46,956 nt of DNA from a virus: positions 1 to 46,956 of IMG/VR virus record IMGVR_UViG_3300010375_000025; one strand, written 5' to 3'. Below, one piece after another: positions 7,722 through 15,746 of this stretch (position 1 is its first letter; every line of letters starts with the position of its first letter). Made by a program: the position numbers and the translations under genes. Under the pieces are notes generated by a model. That model saw nothing but the letters and a program-made list of their open reading frames with translations. It was not told the DNA's origin and searched no databases.

Positions 7722-8360
7722 TCAGACCCCCACCGCGATCCACCAGCAGGAGACGGCGCCGTCCACTGCATTGAATATCTCGAAGCCTGTCGGGCTGGTG
7801 CCGGAAACCCCCGGGTTATTGTCTTGCGCGCTGGTGCTGAGCGCCGCGCCGCTGACTTGAGCCACCGAGAAATTCGAGAAAGTAGAGGGATATGTGACGG
7901 GCGTCGTGCCGTTGCCGGAAGCCGAGACCGTACCCCACTGAATGCCGAACACCTGGCCGGTCGGGAGCTTGAACTTGATGTAGCCGGGCACCGCGAGGCT
8001 CATGGAATCGACGCCGATCGCGCCGATCGTAGTGCGCGCCGTGGCGGCATCAGCATCGTCGAGCAGGGTACGGGCAAAGGCCGTCAGGACTGCTTCCTGG
8101 AACGTCTGCGGCGCGGTGCTGTAGAGCAGCCTGTCAGCGACGGTTCCAAGCTGCGCGATCGAGGCCAGCGTTCCCGTGACGCCGCCGAGAGAGCCATTAG
8201 CAAGGCCTGCATCCAGCGCCGGATTGATCGCAGAGCGCAGGTCGGACATGATCGTCCGCATGCCATTGTTGACGTTCCCGGCAGGGCATCCCTCGCCGAT
8301 GAACGTCGTCTCTACGAACTGATTGGCGTCCGGATCAGTGGACCATTGGCTGAAACCCAT
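7722..8360 (-). CDS. Tail fibre protein with gp53-like C-terminal domain
   Basis: 212 aa. An N-terminal adaptor-like part (GNVNNGMRTIMSDLRSAIN) is followed by Ala-rich linker helices with a DADAATARTTIG segment common in tail fibres. Residues about 125-212 match the gp53-like fibre tip pattern: GYIKFKLPTGQVFGIQWG, a strand with YPSTFSN, and a closing WWIAVG. Probably the trimeric fibre that links the tail to host receptors. Translation may be controlled by the leader hairpin just upstream, and a putative promoter precedes it. Confidence 0.75.
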   Translation of the reverse strand: MGFSQWSTDPDANQFVETTFIGEGCPAGNVNNGMRTIMSDLRSAINPALDAGLANGSLGGVTGTLASIAQLGTVADRLLYSTAPQTFQEAVLTAFARTLLDDADAATARTTIGAIGVDSMSLAVPGYIKFKLPTGQVFGIQWGTVSASGNGTTPVTYPSTFSNFSVAQVSGAALSTSAQDNNPGVSGTSPTGFEIFNAVDGAVSCWWIAVGV

Positions 8361-8414
8361 GCGCAGCGTTCCTGATGAGTGGAAACGGCTGCGCGCATGG
8401 AGCGTGCTGGGCTC
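8361..8414 (-). promoter_or_regulatory. Conserved 5' leader hairpin of the tail fibre gene
   Basis: On the minus strand this leader begins GAGCCCAGC and runs to the fibre ATG. It shares most of its bases with the leader at 13884-13932. The segment complementary to 8381-8392 (GCAGCCGTTTCC) can pair with that complementary to 8363-8372 (GGAACGCTGC) with two bulges, burying the GGAA Shine-Dalgarno. In the second copy the stem has an A-U pair where this one has G-C, a compensatory change that favours a real RNA structure. Confidence 0.5.
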
Positions 8415-8420
8415 AGGAGG

Positions 8421-8449
8421 GTTTTAGACTATTGCCGCGCGGTTGAAAA
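8421..8449 (-). promoter_or_regulatory. Putative sigma70-type promoter for tail genes
   Basis: Minus strand: -35 TTTTCA (8444-8449), 17-bp spacer, -10 TAAAAC (8421-8426). Each box matches consensus at about 4 of 6. It stands in the same position relative to the GAGCCC leader start as the better promoter at 13940-13968 (6 versus 7 nt), which raises confidence. Confidence 0.45.
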
Positions 8450-8478
8450 GGGGCGGTCGCTGGCGTACAGGAGGGAAC

Positions 8479-8916
8479 ATGAGATGGGGGATCATTGCAC
8501 TCGCAGCGTTTGGATTGGCGTCCTCAGCAGCCGCGAGAACGCATTTTGAATCCTACGAGGGGCGAGACTCTGTCGTAGAGGGGAGAGGTGGCACCCGAAC
8601 GACTACGGACGGAATCGATTTCTGGACGATGGGTGATCCACCTCGCCGCTATCAAGTTATTGGCGTCATCACAGACAAACGGGGCACCGGACTTCTTTCA
8701 AAGTCAGCCGTGAACGCATCAAACGTCGCAAAAGCAGTTCGCGATGCAGGCGGGGATGCGGCAATCATTCTAAGCTCTGATCGTCAGCGTATTGGGTACG
8801 TTGGTGGTGGGCAACTTCGGACAGAGGCAAATCAGGCATTTGCCAATGTGTGGGCCGCCCCGGTCGATAGAGCGATTACAAAGCTCATCGTTGTTAAATA
8901 TCTTACGCCTCAGTGA
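8479..8916 (+). CDS. Exported protein of unknown role (moron gene)
   Basis: 145 aa from the ATG preceded by AGGAGGG; a TTG 12 codons upstream is less likely. Residues 1-18 form a signal peptide (MRWGIIALAAFGLASSAAA), so the mature protein should be periplasmic. The core (about 55-140) alternates strand, helix and strand: YQVIGVITDKR, AVNASNVAKAVRDAGGDAAI, then KLIVVKYL. The family was not recognised. It reads against the surrounding virion operon, has its own strong ribosome-binding site and is less GC-rich, as expected for a lysogenic-conversion (moron) gene. Superinfection exclusion or envelope change is possible but unproved. Confidence 0.7.
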   Translation: MRWGIIALAAFGLASSAAARTHFESYEGRDSVVEGRGGTRTTTDGIDFWTMGDPPRRYQVIGVITDKRGTGLLSKSAVNASNVAKAVRDAGGDAAIILSSDRQRIGYVGGGQLRTEANQAFANVWAAPVDRAITKLIVVKYLTPQ

Positions 8917-9170
8917 CCAACTGGACCCAGATATTCGTCGCCTGCGTCGGCTTTGGTGCTGGCGGAGAAGCCGTGCGACAATACCGCGCGGCCAAGGTCC
9001 GGCGACGCAGCATGACCGCCCTGGAGCGCAATGCCGGGTTCTGGACCGATCGGCGGTTTCTGGCGGCCGAGATAGCGGTATTTGGGGCGGTGGCGTTGTT
9101 CGTGATTGCGATGCTCGATACCACGCTTGTTATGATGGGCATCCTACCGCTCTCAGCGCTGCCATTTTAA
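8913..9170 (+). CDS. Small membrane protein, second moron gene (85 aa)
   Basis: GTG start overlaps the stop of the exported protein (GTGA), so the two form an operon. A weak apolar N-terminal segment (about 5-17), a basic middle (RQYRAAKVRRRS) and a strong hydrophobic stretch (about 47-75, LAAEIAVFGAVALFVIAML) suggest an inner-membrane protein. Its TAA overlaps the TAA of the convergent ejection-protein gene. No family recognised; a membrane partner for the exported protein is an inference. Confidence 0.6.
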   Translation: MTNWTQIFVACVGFGAGGEAVRQYRAAKVRRRSMTALERNAGFWTDRRFLAAEIAVFGAVALFVIAMLDTTLVMMGILPLSALPF

Positions 9171-11809
9171 TACCCCGGCGCCGTGTACATGAGCGCCAAG
9201 GGACGCCCGAACATTCCGCCCAAGCGCTGATAGCGGCCCACCGTGTTGCCCAGATTCACTGCAGCGTCAGGCCGATCAAGCAACAAGCGCGCGATCGCCG
9301 GCTGCGTCAGGTCGCTATAGAGCGGAGCATTAACGGTATTACGGACAAGTGCCCGTGCCGCCGCGCGAAGACCACCTTCCTGCTCCAAGCGCCCCGCCGT
9401 TCCGCTATCGGGAATGCGGGAGGGTAGAACCTGCTGTCCAGCCCGAGAAAGTTCGAAAAATGGCTGGTCGGTCGTTCCCTGCGTGCCACCGAACCGCCTA
9501 GCATTGGCTGCAGCTGCGTCCGATAGCTGGGACGGCATGACTAGGCCGGTCTCACCCGAGCGAGATCCGTTGCGCGCCCTGTTCACAGCATCTTTCACAA
9601 CCTCGACGTTGCGATTGAGGGCATTGGCAGCGTTGAGGTCTCCGACCACGCCCGGCGCTTGGCGATCCAGCAGCCCAGATAACGCGCCTTCAGCCTGTCG
9701 AGTGACGTTCCCAAAGTCCCATCCATAGGGCTGCGATTCGAGGGAAGAGGCGTCGCGCCTCAAACCTCGAAGGGCCTGCTGGTAATCATGCCCCGTGAGA
9801 TTGCCTTGGGGGTCGAACGAATTTCCAACCCGCGTTGGCAGCGTGTAGGCGGCATTCCCACGCATGGGCTCAGGAAGCGCTTGGCCCGCTGCAATGGCCT
9901 GCCGCATGTCGCCGACAAACGGTTGGTCGGCGGTCACATTCACGCCATCCAGTGCAGCGTTGTAAGCCTGTCCACGGGCATTACGGAGAATGTTCACACC
10001 CTCTTCGCCGATCACACCGTTGGTGGATGTTGGCCCCGCGTACTGGCTTATATTGGCAGCTGGGGCCAGCGCCTGATCGCTCATCGCGCGGTTGAACCCC
10101 TGAAGGCTTCCAATGCGCTGATCGTTGATCGCATCGCCAATGCCGCTGAAACCAGCAAGGCGATCCTCACGTCTGGCAAGTCGCGCACCAAGTCGCCCGC
10201 TTTGGCTGACCATCTGCCCGGCCGTCATCGGTACGCCCTGCGCCCGGAGATACTGGACCGCATCATTGCGGACACCGGTCAACGCGTTACCGGCGCCCGC
10301 GACAAGGCGCCTGCCGAACATGCCGCCGGCTGTACCGATCGCCGCACCCTTGAGGGTATCGTTAAGCGAGCCATCGCCAGAGAGGTAGCCATTCGTGCCG
10401 CCATAGATCGCATCAGCAGCGATCGGCGCCGCGCGACCCAGACCAGCCGCAGCGCCTAGACCCTCAAGACCTGCGCCAGCCAGAGCGCCGCCCGCGAGCG
10501 TGCCCGCGAAAGCGGATTTCGGATTGGCCTGCCCAAGTGCGGTGATACCAGCTTGAGCGAGGGCGGGGTTGCTCTGAAATTTCGGGATAGCTCCGGCGGT
10601 TACAGCATTCGCGCCGGTAATGATGCCCGTGCCCACAGGGGACTGAGCCGCAGCGTTGATCGTGCTACGTAACGGCGACAGCGGCACCTGCCGGTTCTCA
10701 ACCGAGATGGTGTACTGGTCGATCGGCACATTAGGATGCTGCGCTCGAAATGCCGTTGCAGCCGCGAGGTCAGATGCGCGCGCATCGCCGAGCCCAGGCC
10801 GGATGGTGTTCATGTAAGCGACGATATCGCCCGTGTGCGCACCGGCCTGGATCATGCCACGGATGTGAGCATTCACGCCCTGAAGCGCAGGGTCAGCTTC
10901 GATCTGATATCCGCTATTGGACAGCTGCAACGGTGTGCCAGGCGTTGGGGAACCCGGAGAAGGCGGAGTGCCGCCATTGCCCCCAGGGCCGCCGCCTGCT
11001 CCGCCAGCAGGAGGCAAGGGCGGCGGCGAACCCGGAAGGACAGGCGAAACCGGCGGCACTGAAGGGTTCTGCTGCCCTTGTGTGCCGGGAAGATCGACCA
11101 TGATGCCATATTTCTTCGCAACGTTCGGGTCGCGAGGATCCTCATTATTCAGGAGCGCTTTCGCATTCCGATAATGCAAATCGACCTGCGCAAGATTGCG
11201 GAGCAGCGAGTCACGGTCTTGGGTCTGCTGAAGCGCGGCAACGGACGCGGCGAGCCTATCAGCCTCCGTCTCGGTGAGGCTTCCGTAGCCCGAAGCGCCA
11301 TTCGCCGATGATGCTTTCAGGGCGCTGATCGTGTCGTTGATGATGCTGCCCTTCACACCACTTAGTGTGGCAGCAAGATTGGACGAATTTTGGCCAAGAA
11401 GCGGCACATACTGGAAAGCCGAACTTCCGAAGACATTGCCGGTATCATAGCCTTGATTGACCTGATCGCGTGCCGTCTGGATGTTGCCCAGCACGTTGTC
11501 AGTCTGAAGATCGCGCGCAATCTTCGCTGACATGGGGTCGGGCGCCTGAGCCTGCTCAGATTGTGCCTTCCTGATCTCCAGTGCAGCCTTCTGGTTGGCC
11601 AACTCCTGAGCGGTAAGCTCGCCAGGAGCCTTTTGGACATCAAGTCGGTTCTGCGTAGCCGAGCGGACGGCATTGGCGCTCGCACTCAATGTCTCGGCAT
11701 TGGTGTGCTGAACATCAGCAGCCGCCTGCGGACCCTTATACTGGAAATCAGGCGCGGGGCCGGAGACGGCGCCATTATCGAACTGATCGAAGGGATTAGC
11801 CTGCGCCAT
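9167..11809 (-). CDS. Large internal virion/DNA ejection protein (880 aa)
   Basis: Largest virion protein, in the podovirus ejection-protein position (last of three before the tail fibre). Residues about 40-230 are helical and Gln/Ala-rich; about 245-295 is a Pro/Gly linker (PGSPPPLPPAGGAGGGPGG); about 385-480 is Ala/Gly-rich with weakly hydrophobic glycine-zipper-like stretches that could enter membranes; the rest is helical. This fits a protein that leaves the capsid with the DNA and helps form the channel across the host envelope. No lytic transglycosylase motif was seen. Confidence 0.65.
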   Translation of the reverse strand: MAQANPFDQFDNGAVSGPAPDFQYKGPQAAADVQHTNAETLSASANAVRSATQNRLDVQKAPGELTAQELANQKAALEIRKAQSEQAQAPDPMSAKIARDLQTDNVLGNIQTARDQVNQGYDTGNVFGSSAFQYVPLLGQNSSNLAATLSGVKGSIINDTISALKASSANGASGYGSLTETEADRLAASVAALQQTQDRDSLLRNLAQVDLHYRNAKALLNNEDPRDPNVAKKYGIMVDLPGTQGQQNPSVPPVSPVLPGSPPPLPPAGGAGGGPGGNGGTPPSPGSPTPGTPLQLSNSGYQIEADPALQGVNAHIRGMIQAGAHTGDIVAYMNTIRPGLGDARASDLAAATAFRAQHPNVPIDQYTISVENRQVPLSPLRSTINAAAQSPVGTGIITGANAVTAGAIPKFQSNPALAQAGITALGQANPKSAFAGTLAGGALAGAGLEGLGAAAGLGRAAPIAADAIYGGTNGYLSGDGSLNDTLKGAAIGTAGGMFGRRLVAGAGNALTGVRNDAVQYLRAQGVPMTAGQMVSQSGRLGARLARREDRLAGFSGIGDAINDQRIGSLQGFNRAMSDQALAPAANISQYAGPTSTNGVIGEEGVNILRNARGQAYNAALDGVNVTADQPFVGDMRQAIAAGQALPEPMRGNAAYTLPTRVGNSFDPQGNLTGHDYQQALRGLRRDASSLESQPYGWDFGNVTRQAEGALSGLLDRQAPGVVGDLNAANALNRNVEVVKDAVNRARNGSRSGETGLVMPSQLSDAAAANARRFGGTQGTTDQPFFELSRAGQQVLPSRIPDSGTAGRLEQEGGLRAAARALVRNTVNAPLYSDLTQPAIARLLLDRPDAAVNLGNTVGRYQRLGGMFGRPLALMYTAPGY

Positions 11810-12598
11810 TTACTGCCCCAGAACCTGCGCGGATGCGCCCGGCCCATATTTCTGATCGAACTGCGCACGAAGGCTTGGATTGGCCCTCAGATAGGATACC
11901 GCAGCGGGCGGAGGACCAGACGAAGCCATGCCGCCCTTCGGCACGAACCGAGCCATCCCGGTTGCGGGGTCAGTCACCAGCTGCGTGGGATTGGCCTCCG
12001 CCCGCACGTAGCTGCTCGCTAGATTGGGATCGATACCCTTGATGAAGTTGTAGTTCTTCTCGATCGACCCCGTTTCCTGCGGCTTGGCCTGCAGCAATGC
12101 CAGCTGGCGCTGATATTCGAGCGCGTTCTTGTAGGCATCAATCTGGGTCTGACGGCCGAATTGACGCTCCTGTGCATATTGCTGCAGCAACGGGGCGCCG
12201 GCCGGATTTCCGCCAGAGGCCATGAGGATGGCGCCAGCCTGTCCCAACTTCCCCGCGAGGCCACCCGGATCATTGAAGCCAGGCTTGGGCATCGGCACGT
12301 TGGGCATCGGCGCATTGATCGCTTGGGACAGATTGGGGGACAGGCCGAATTGCGCGGCAGGCGCGGCAGCAAGCCCCTGAGGCTGCGCAGGAGCCGCTGA
12401 AGCGATCGGAGGAGCGCTACCGCCGAAGGCCATACCGGCCGGCGCCTGCATTCTCGGGAGCGTCTGAGGCTGCAGCGGATTGCCCATCGGCGTCTGGTTG
12501 AAGCCGGCCGGATCAGGCGGAAGCCCATTGTTCGGGTTCCACATCGTGCCGTCAGTGAGCTTGATCATCCCATTGGGCTGGAGGCCGAATGCCGACAT
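11810..12598 (-). CDS. Ejection/internal virion protein (262 aa)
   Basis: Starts at the ATG overlapping the previous stop. The N-terminal half (about 1-110) is rich in Pro, Gly, Ala, Met and Gln; the middle (about 140-180, QERQFGRQTQIDAYKNALEY) is helical; the C terminus is a short helical domain with SLRAQFDQKYGPGASAQ. This low-complexity head plus helical middle is typical of internal virion proteins in P22- and BPP-1-type phages. It precedes the 880-aa ejection protein with one base between stop and start. Confidence 0.55.
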   Translation of the reverse strand: MSAFGLQPNGMIKLTDGTMWNPNNGLPPDPAGFNQTPMGNPLQPQTLPRMQAPAGMAFGGSAPPIASAAPAQPQGLAAAPAAQFGLSPNLSQAINAPMPNVPMPKPGFNDPGGLAGKLGQAGAILMASGGNPAGAPLLQQYAQERQFGRQTQIDAYKNALEYQRQLALLQAKPQETGSIEKNYNFIKGIDPNLASSYVRAEANPTQLVTDPATGMARFVPKGGMASSGPPPAAVSYLRANPSLRAQFDQKYGPGASAQVLGQ

Positions 12599-13446
12599 CA
12601 AAGCCTCCCGTAATTAACAGTGGCGACGCCCATGACCTCGGGGCCAAGCGCCCATGGCCGGATCTGCGCGACCTCATCGGCCATGACACCCGTGCGGACA
12701 GGACCGCCAGCCTTGTAGCGATATTGGTAGAGGCCCAGTCCATCCTCTGCTTCACCGATCTTCACGATATCGGTCTTGAGGCGACGATCCGAGAATAGCG
12801 ACGCGAGTGACAAGGCTGTTCCAAGCCCGCTTTGGATGGAACTCGCAGTGCTCGGCGTCTGCGTCGTGCTGGTCTTGTTGCCCCACAGACCCCCAAGGGT
12901 GTCAGCATATTGGTTCGCCACAGTGCCGGGAAGTTCGGCAGTGCCGGTGAGATAGGACAACAGAGACCCGATGCCTTGATTCTGCGCCCCTGCGACCGTT
13001 GCCGCATTCCCTGCGGCGGTGTTCATGTTGTTCCGCTCGTTGGTGTAATCAGTGTAGCGGAGATTGGTCTCGTTCTTCGCCAACTCGCGCGCCAGAAGCT
13101 GAGCCTGTGCGGAACCGCCCGTCAGTCCGCGGGTGCCGATGCCAGTGTTCACGCCATTCGTGACATCCTGGTTGGTCGCGTCGATCTGTTGCTGGAGATA
13201 GGGGTTTCCAGTCAGGTACTTGCCCCCCAAAACGTCCTGATCGTAGCTGTTCGCCGCCGCCAAGGTCGGATTGTTGAGCGTCTGGCCCAGAACGGTCGGG
13301 ATGTTCTGGTTCAGGATGCCGGTGATGTTCGAGACATTGCCGGCGTTGGAGTTATAAGCCCCTGTGGCCGCGTTCGAGCCCGCCTGAAGGTATGGCAACG
13401 CCTGCTTTGAGACGTTCGTGGTCGAGGTTGCTCCCTTTTTCGACAT
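12598..13446 (-). CDS. Virion protein with peptidase S74-like C terminus (282 aa)
   Basis: Residues about 1-200 are Asn/Gln/Ala/Gly-rich and largely helical, like ejection proteins. Residues about 215-282 match the intramolecular chaperone (endosialidase tail, peptidase S74) pattern: SDRRLKTDIVKIG, LGLYQYRY, then GVMADEVAQIRPWAL and a closing VNYGRL. In tail spikes this domain aids trimer folding and cuts itself off using a Ser-Lys pair; the start SDRRLKTDI retains both. Its use on a protein encoded among ejection genes is notable. The gene overlaps both neighbours, consistent with one operon. Confidence 0.7.
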   Translation of the reverse strand: MSKKGATSTTNVSKQALPYLQAGSNAATGAYNSNAGNVSNITGILNQNIPTVLGQTLNNPTLAAANSYDQDVLGGKYLTGNPYLQQQIDATNQDVTNGVNTGIGTRGLTGGSAQAQLLARELAKNETNLRYTDYTNERNNMNTAAGNAATVAGAQNQGIGSLLSYLTGTAELPGTVANQYADTLGGLWGNKTSTTQTPSTASSIQSGLGTALSLASLFSDRRLKTDIVKIGEAEDGLGLYQYRYKAGGPVRTGVMADEVAQIRPWALGPEVMGVATVNYGRL

Positions 13447-13883
13447 CAGGCCGCCCTCAGGTCCATTTCGAAGCCGATCACGGGTGTGGTCCAGCCCTCG
13501 CGCTCAAGAATTCGCTTCCAGCCAGGCCGACCCCATGCCCGGAGGCCCACGCAGCCCGATTTTAGCGACCATTCCGCCAGCATCGACGACAAGCGCGGCA
13601 CCCAAAGCTGATAATCGCGCCCTGCGATCAGGAAGACCTCGGTCACGGGGCCTTCCTTCCCCTCGATGGTCCTGAGAACCATCGCCGCGTAGAGATCACC
13701 TCCCTTCAGGACTGCGCCGAGATCAGCCTTTCCTTCGAAAAGCTGGGCTTCGACGGCATCCCACGTCTCGTCCGAGAGATCGAGCGCAGGCGAGAGCAAC
13801 GCACGCGCCTCAGGCCAGCGATCCCAAGCCAAGGGATGCGGGATGAGGCCAATGTCGAGATCGGAAGCGTCCAGCGCGGGCAT
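13446..13883 (-). CDS. GNAT-like protein of the tail/ejection module (145 aa)
   Basis: Mixed alpha/beta: LYAAMVLRTIEGKEGPVTEV then VFLIAG, a helix LSSMLAEWSLKSGC and a closing GRPGWKRILEREGW. That last element (strand, G.., helix, EREGW) is like the end of N-acetyltransferase folds, where a protein describes its own substrate-binding turn. Acetyl-CoA contacts are not obvious, so it may be a structural relative only. A promoter and leader hairpin lie immediately upstream, making it first of the ejection-gene transcript. Confidence 0.5.
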   Translation of the reverse strand: MPALDASDLDIGLIPHPLAWDRWPEARALLSPALDLSDETWDAVEAQLFEGKADLGAVLKGGDLYAAMVLRTIEGKEGPVTEVFLIAGRDYQLWVPRLSSMLAEWSLKSGCVGLRAWGRPGWKRILEREGWTTPVIGFEMDLRAA

Positions 13884-13932
13884 GCCATTCCTCGATTAGT
13901 GGAAATGGCTGCGGCAAATGCGCGCTGGGCTC
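13884..13932 (-). promoter_or_regulatory. Conserved 5' leader hairpin of the ejection operon
   Basis: Minus-strand leader starting GAGCCCAGC and ending at the ATG of the GNAT-like gene. GCCATTTCC (complement of 13901-13909) can pair with GGAATGGC (complement of 13884-13891) with one bulged U, enclosing the GAGGAA ribosome-binding site. Closely matches the leader at 8361-8414, with a G-C to A-U exchange in the stem that keeps the pairing. Confidence 0.55.
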
Positions 13933-13939
13933 GAACGGC

Positions 13940-13968
13940 ACTATATCAGCAAGAATGAGGCCTGCCAA
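13940..13968 (-). promoter_or_regulatory. Sigma70-type promoter for ejection and tail genes
   Basis: Minus strand: -35 TTGGCA (13963-13968), exactly 17 bp, -10 TATAGT (13940-13945); five of six bases match consensus in each. It sits in an 85-bp gap of an otherwise tightly packed operon. The conserved leader begins 7 nt after the -10 box, near the expected transcription start. Confidence 0.65.
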
Positions 13969-14319
13969 CTAGGTGACGCGGACCTGCACGATGCTGCCAT
14001 TGCGATACAATCCGCCCACGGCCACGCCCCCAGTCGCCGCTGCAGCATCGTCGGCGTAGTTGGTCAGTGTGGCAAAGGATGCCTGAAAGGCCTCCAGCGC
14101 GGTTGCGCGGTCCTGAAGCGCCGTGATTTCACCATCGACCGCATCAGCGCGGCCCTCAAGGGCGGTAAGCCGTGTCTCCGCATCCGTCTCTCGCAAATCG
14201 AGATCGGTGATCTTGCTTTCCGCCGTCCCGAGGCGACTGATCAGATCATTGACCGCATTGGCGCACTTGCGGATCCAGTCCGGCATGCCTGTCGCGGTCA
14301 CAGGAACGCGCAGCGCCAT
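13969..14319 (-). CDS. Small coiled-coil virion protein (116 aa)
   Basis: Starts at the ATG overlapping the stop of the nozzle gene (TAATG). Residues about 15-95 carry heptad-like repeats (LGTAESKITDLDLRETDAET, later ALEGRADAVDGEITALQ), a clear coiled coil, followed by a short beta end (GGLYRNGSIVQVRV). A trimeric minor tail or fibre-anchor protein is plausible from the combination of coiled coil and beta tip. A longer upstream frame is not needed. Confidence 0.6.
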   Translation of the reverse strand: MALRVPVTATGMPDWIRKCANAVNDLISRLGTAESKITDLDLRETDAETRLTALEGRADAVDGEITALQDRATALEAFQASFATLTNYADDAAAATGGVAVGGLYRNGSIVQVRVT

Positions 14320-15746
14320 TAGCGGGAACCTCCCGGAACTCCGGTATGCTCGACACCCTGTACATAGGTCCAGGTCGCGCCAGCGGCATAGTCGAACGTG
14401 GTCCGCACATATCGACCCTCCGCCCGAACCGGGAAATCGCCTGACCCATTCAAACTGGAATAGCTTGACGTGGAGGGGCTTCCTCCAAGCATCTGGCGGC
14501 ATTCCAGCGTGAGCGTGAGATTGCGGTTTACGTCGCTGATCGGTCGCACGAACCTCAGCCGCGTGCGCCGGCCGGCGATCAACTCCTGATACGGCGTCAC
14601 GAAGCGAGCCGCCATGTTGGCCCCGCTGAGCGTCCCGATGCTGTTTTCCATGCTCACGACAAGGAATAGGGGATCACCGCCAGCGAACCGCGCGTCGTCG
14701 AGAGAGTAGGGGATGCTATCGAGCCCGGAGGGATACAGCGTGTCCAGTTGCTCCAGCGATATCGCCGTCGTGAAGCCCGACAGGATACCCTTCGCGGGGA
14801 TCGAGATGATCGACCATTGGTCCAGCTGCCAGTTGTAGACCCATATCCGACCCGTCGCTCCAGGCACCAGCCACGCGACGGTTGTCCGCTTCGGATCGAT
14901 CGCGGCATAGATCTGATCCAGCTGCTGACGGCTGTAGGTCTTGAAGAAAGTCGCATCGACCCGCTCGTTGCCGATCGGTGTCACGTCGTTGCCGTCGCAG
15001 AACATGAAGCCGCGATCGGACAGGAAATAGGTACGCCGGCCGGAATTGGTGATCGAGCCCTTCGAGACTGCACCCACATTCGGCGCGATCTCGTCGAACT
15101 GCCACACCAAGGGCACATCATCCGTCGTGTCCGCGGTGTAGGTCATGCGAACGACGCGGTTGCGCTGGATGATCAAGCCATATTCGCCGCCGATGATGCC
15201 CTGGACATCACCACCGGTCAGCATGGGCTGGAAACCAGCCTGATCCACGCCGGGCGTATTGCCATTCTGGTCATTGAAAGCAGACCATTGGACCATCGCC
15301 GCATTCCCGGCTGCACCGCCATAGACGACGAAATCGCGGACGGTCGCTACCGACGTGCCGGAGGGAGCGCCGACAAGAGGCGCGGCAGTGCCCGCAAGCA
15401 AGTCTACCTGCTGCGTTGGGCCGCCGTTGACGCAGATCACATAATCGCCGAACTGCGTGAACTGCCAGCGCGAACTGGTGGCCAGTCCGGTTTCGAGCGC
15501 GCCCCATGCGCCGCCGCTATACTTGTACAGCGCCGTCAGGGTGCCAGCGATCAGCGTCCCGGCTTCCGTCGAGGCCACGAATGCCGCTCCGCCATAGAAA
15601 TCATCATCGAGGCTGCTGGTGACGCTCGCGAACTGTCCGACCGGGCGAAAGCCATTTGCACCGGGATAGGCGTTCGCCATGTCCGTCAGACCAGATTGCA
15701 GGAATGGCGCCTTGTCGGGCTCATAGGGGCCGAACAGCGTCTGCAT
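14319..15746 (-). CDS. Tail nozzle / DNA stabilisation protein (475 aa)
   Basis: A beta-propeller-like pattern of repeated short strands with aromatic turns (GDYVICVNGG, VRDFVVYGG, RTYFLSDRGFMF, GRIWVYNWQLDQWS) spans about residues 50-340, as in P22 gp10-type nozzle and packaged-DNA stabilisation proteins of short-tailed phages. It sits directly after the adaptor gene, the standard order portal, adaptor, nozzle. Role: forms the tube below the connector and plugs the packaged DNA. No enzyme motif seen. Confidence 0.7.
   Translation of the reverse strand: MQTLFGPYEPDKAPFLQSGLTDMANAYPGANGFRPVGQFASVTSSLDDDFYGGAAFVASTEAGTLIAGTLTALYKYSGGAWGALETGLATSSRWQFTQFGDYVICVNGGPTQQVDLLAGTAAPLVGAPSGTSVATVRDFVVYGGAAGNAAMVQWSAFNDQNGNTPGVDQAGFQPMLTGGDVQGIIGGEYGLIIQRNRVVRMTYTADTTDDVPLVWQFDEIAPNVGAVSKGSITNSGRRTYFLSDRGFMFCDGNDVTPIGNERVDATFFKTYSRQQLDQIYAAIDPKRTTVAWLVPGATGRIWVYNWQLDQWSIISIPAKGILSGFTTAISLEQLDTLYPSGLDSIPYSLDDARFAGGDPLFLVVSMENSIGTLSGANMAARFVTPYQELIAGRRTRLRFVRPISDVNRNLTLTLECRQMLGGSPSTSSYSSLNGSGDFPVRAEGRYVRTTFDYAAGATWTYVQGVEHTGVPGGSR

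Noticed and set aside
4398-8360. Diversity-generating retroelement, as in BPP-1
   Set aside because: The virion resembles BPP-1, so I looked for a reverse transcriptase (YxDD) and a template/variable repeat pair. No such gene or repeat was seen.
8443-8478. TTG start for the moron gene, and a promoter TTGAAA-17-TACAGG
   Set aside because: The ATG at 8479 has a far better ribosome-binding site and begins the signal peptide. The promoter match would start RNA at the ATG itself and has a poor -10 box.
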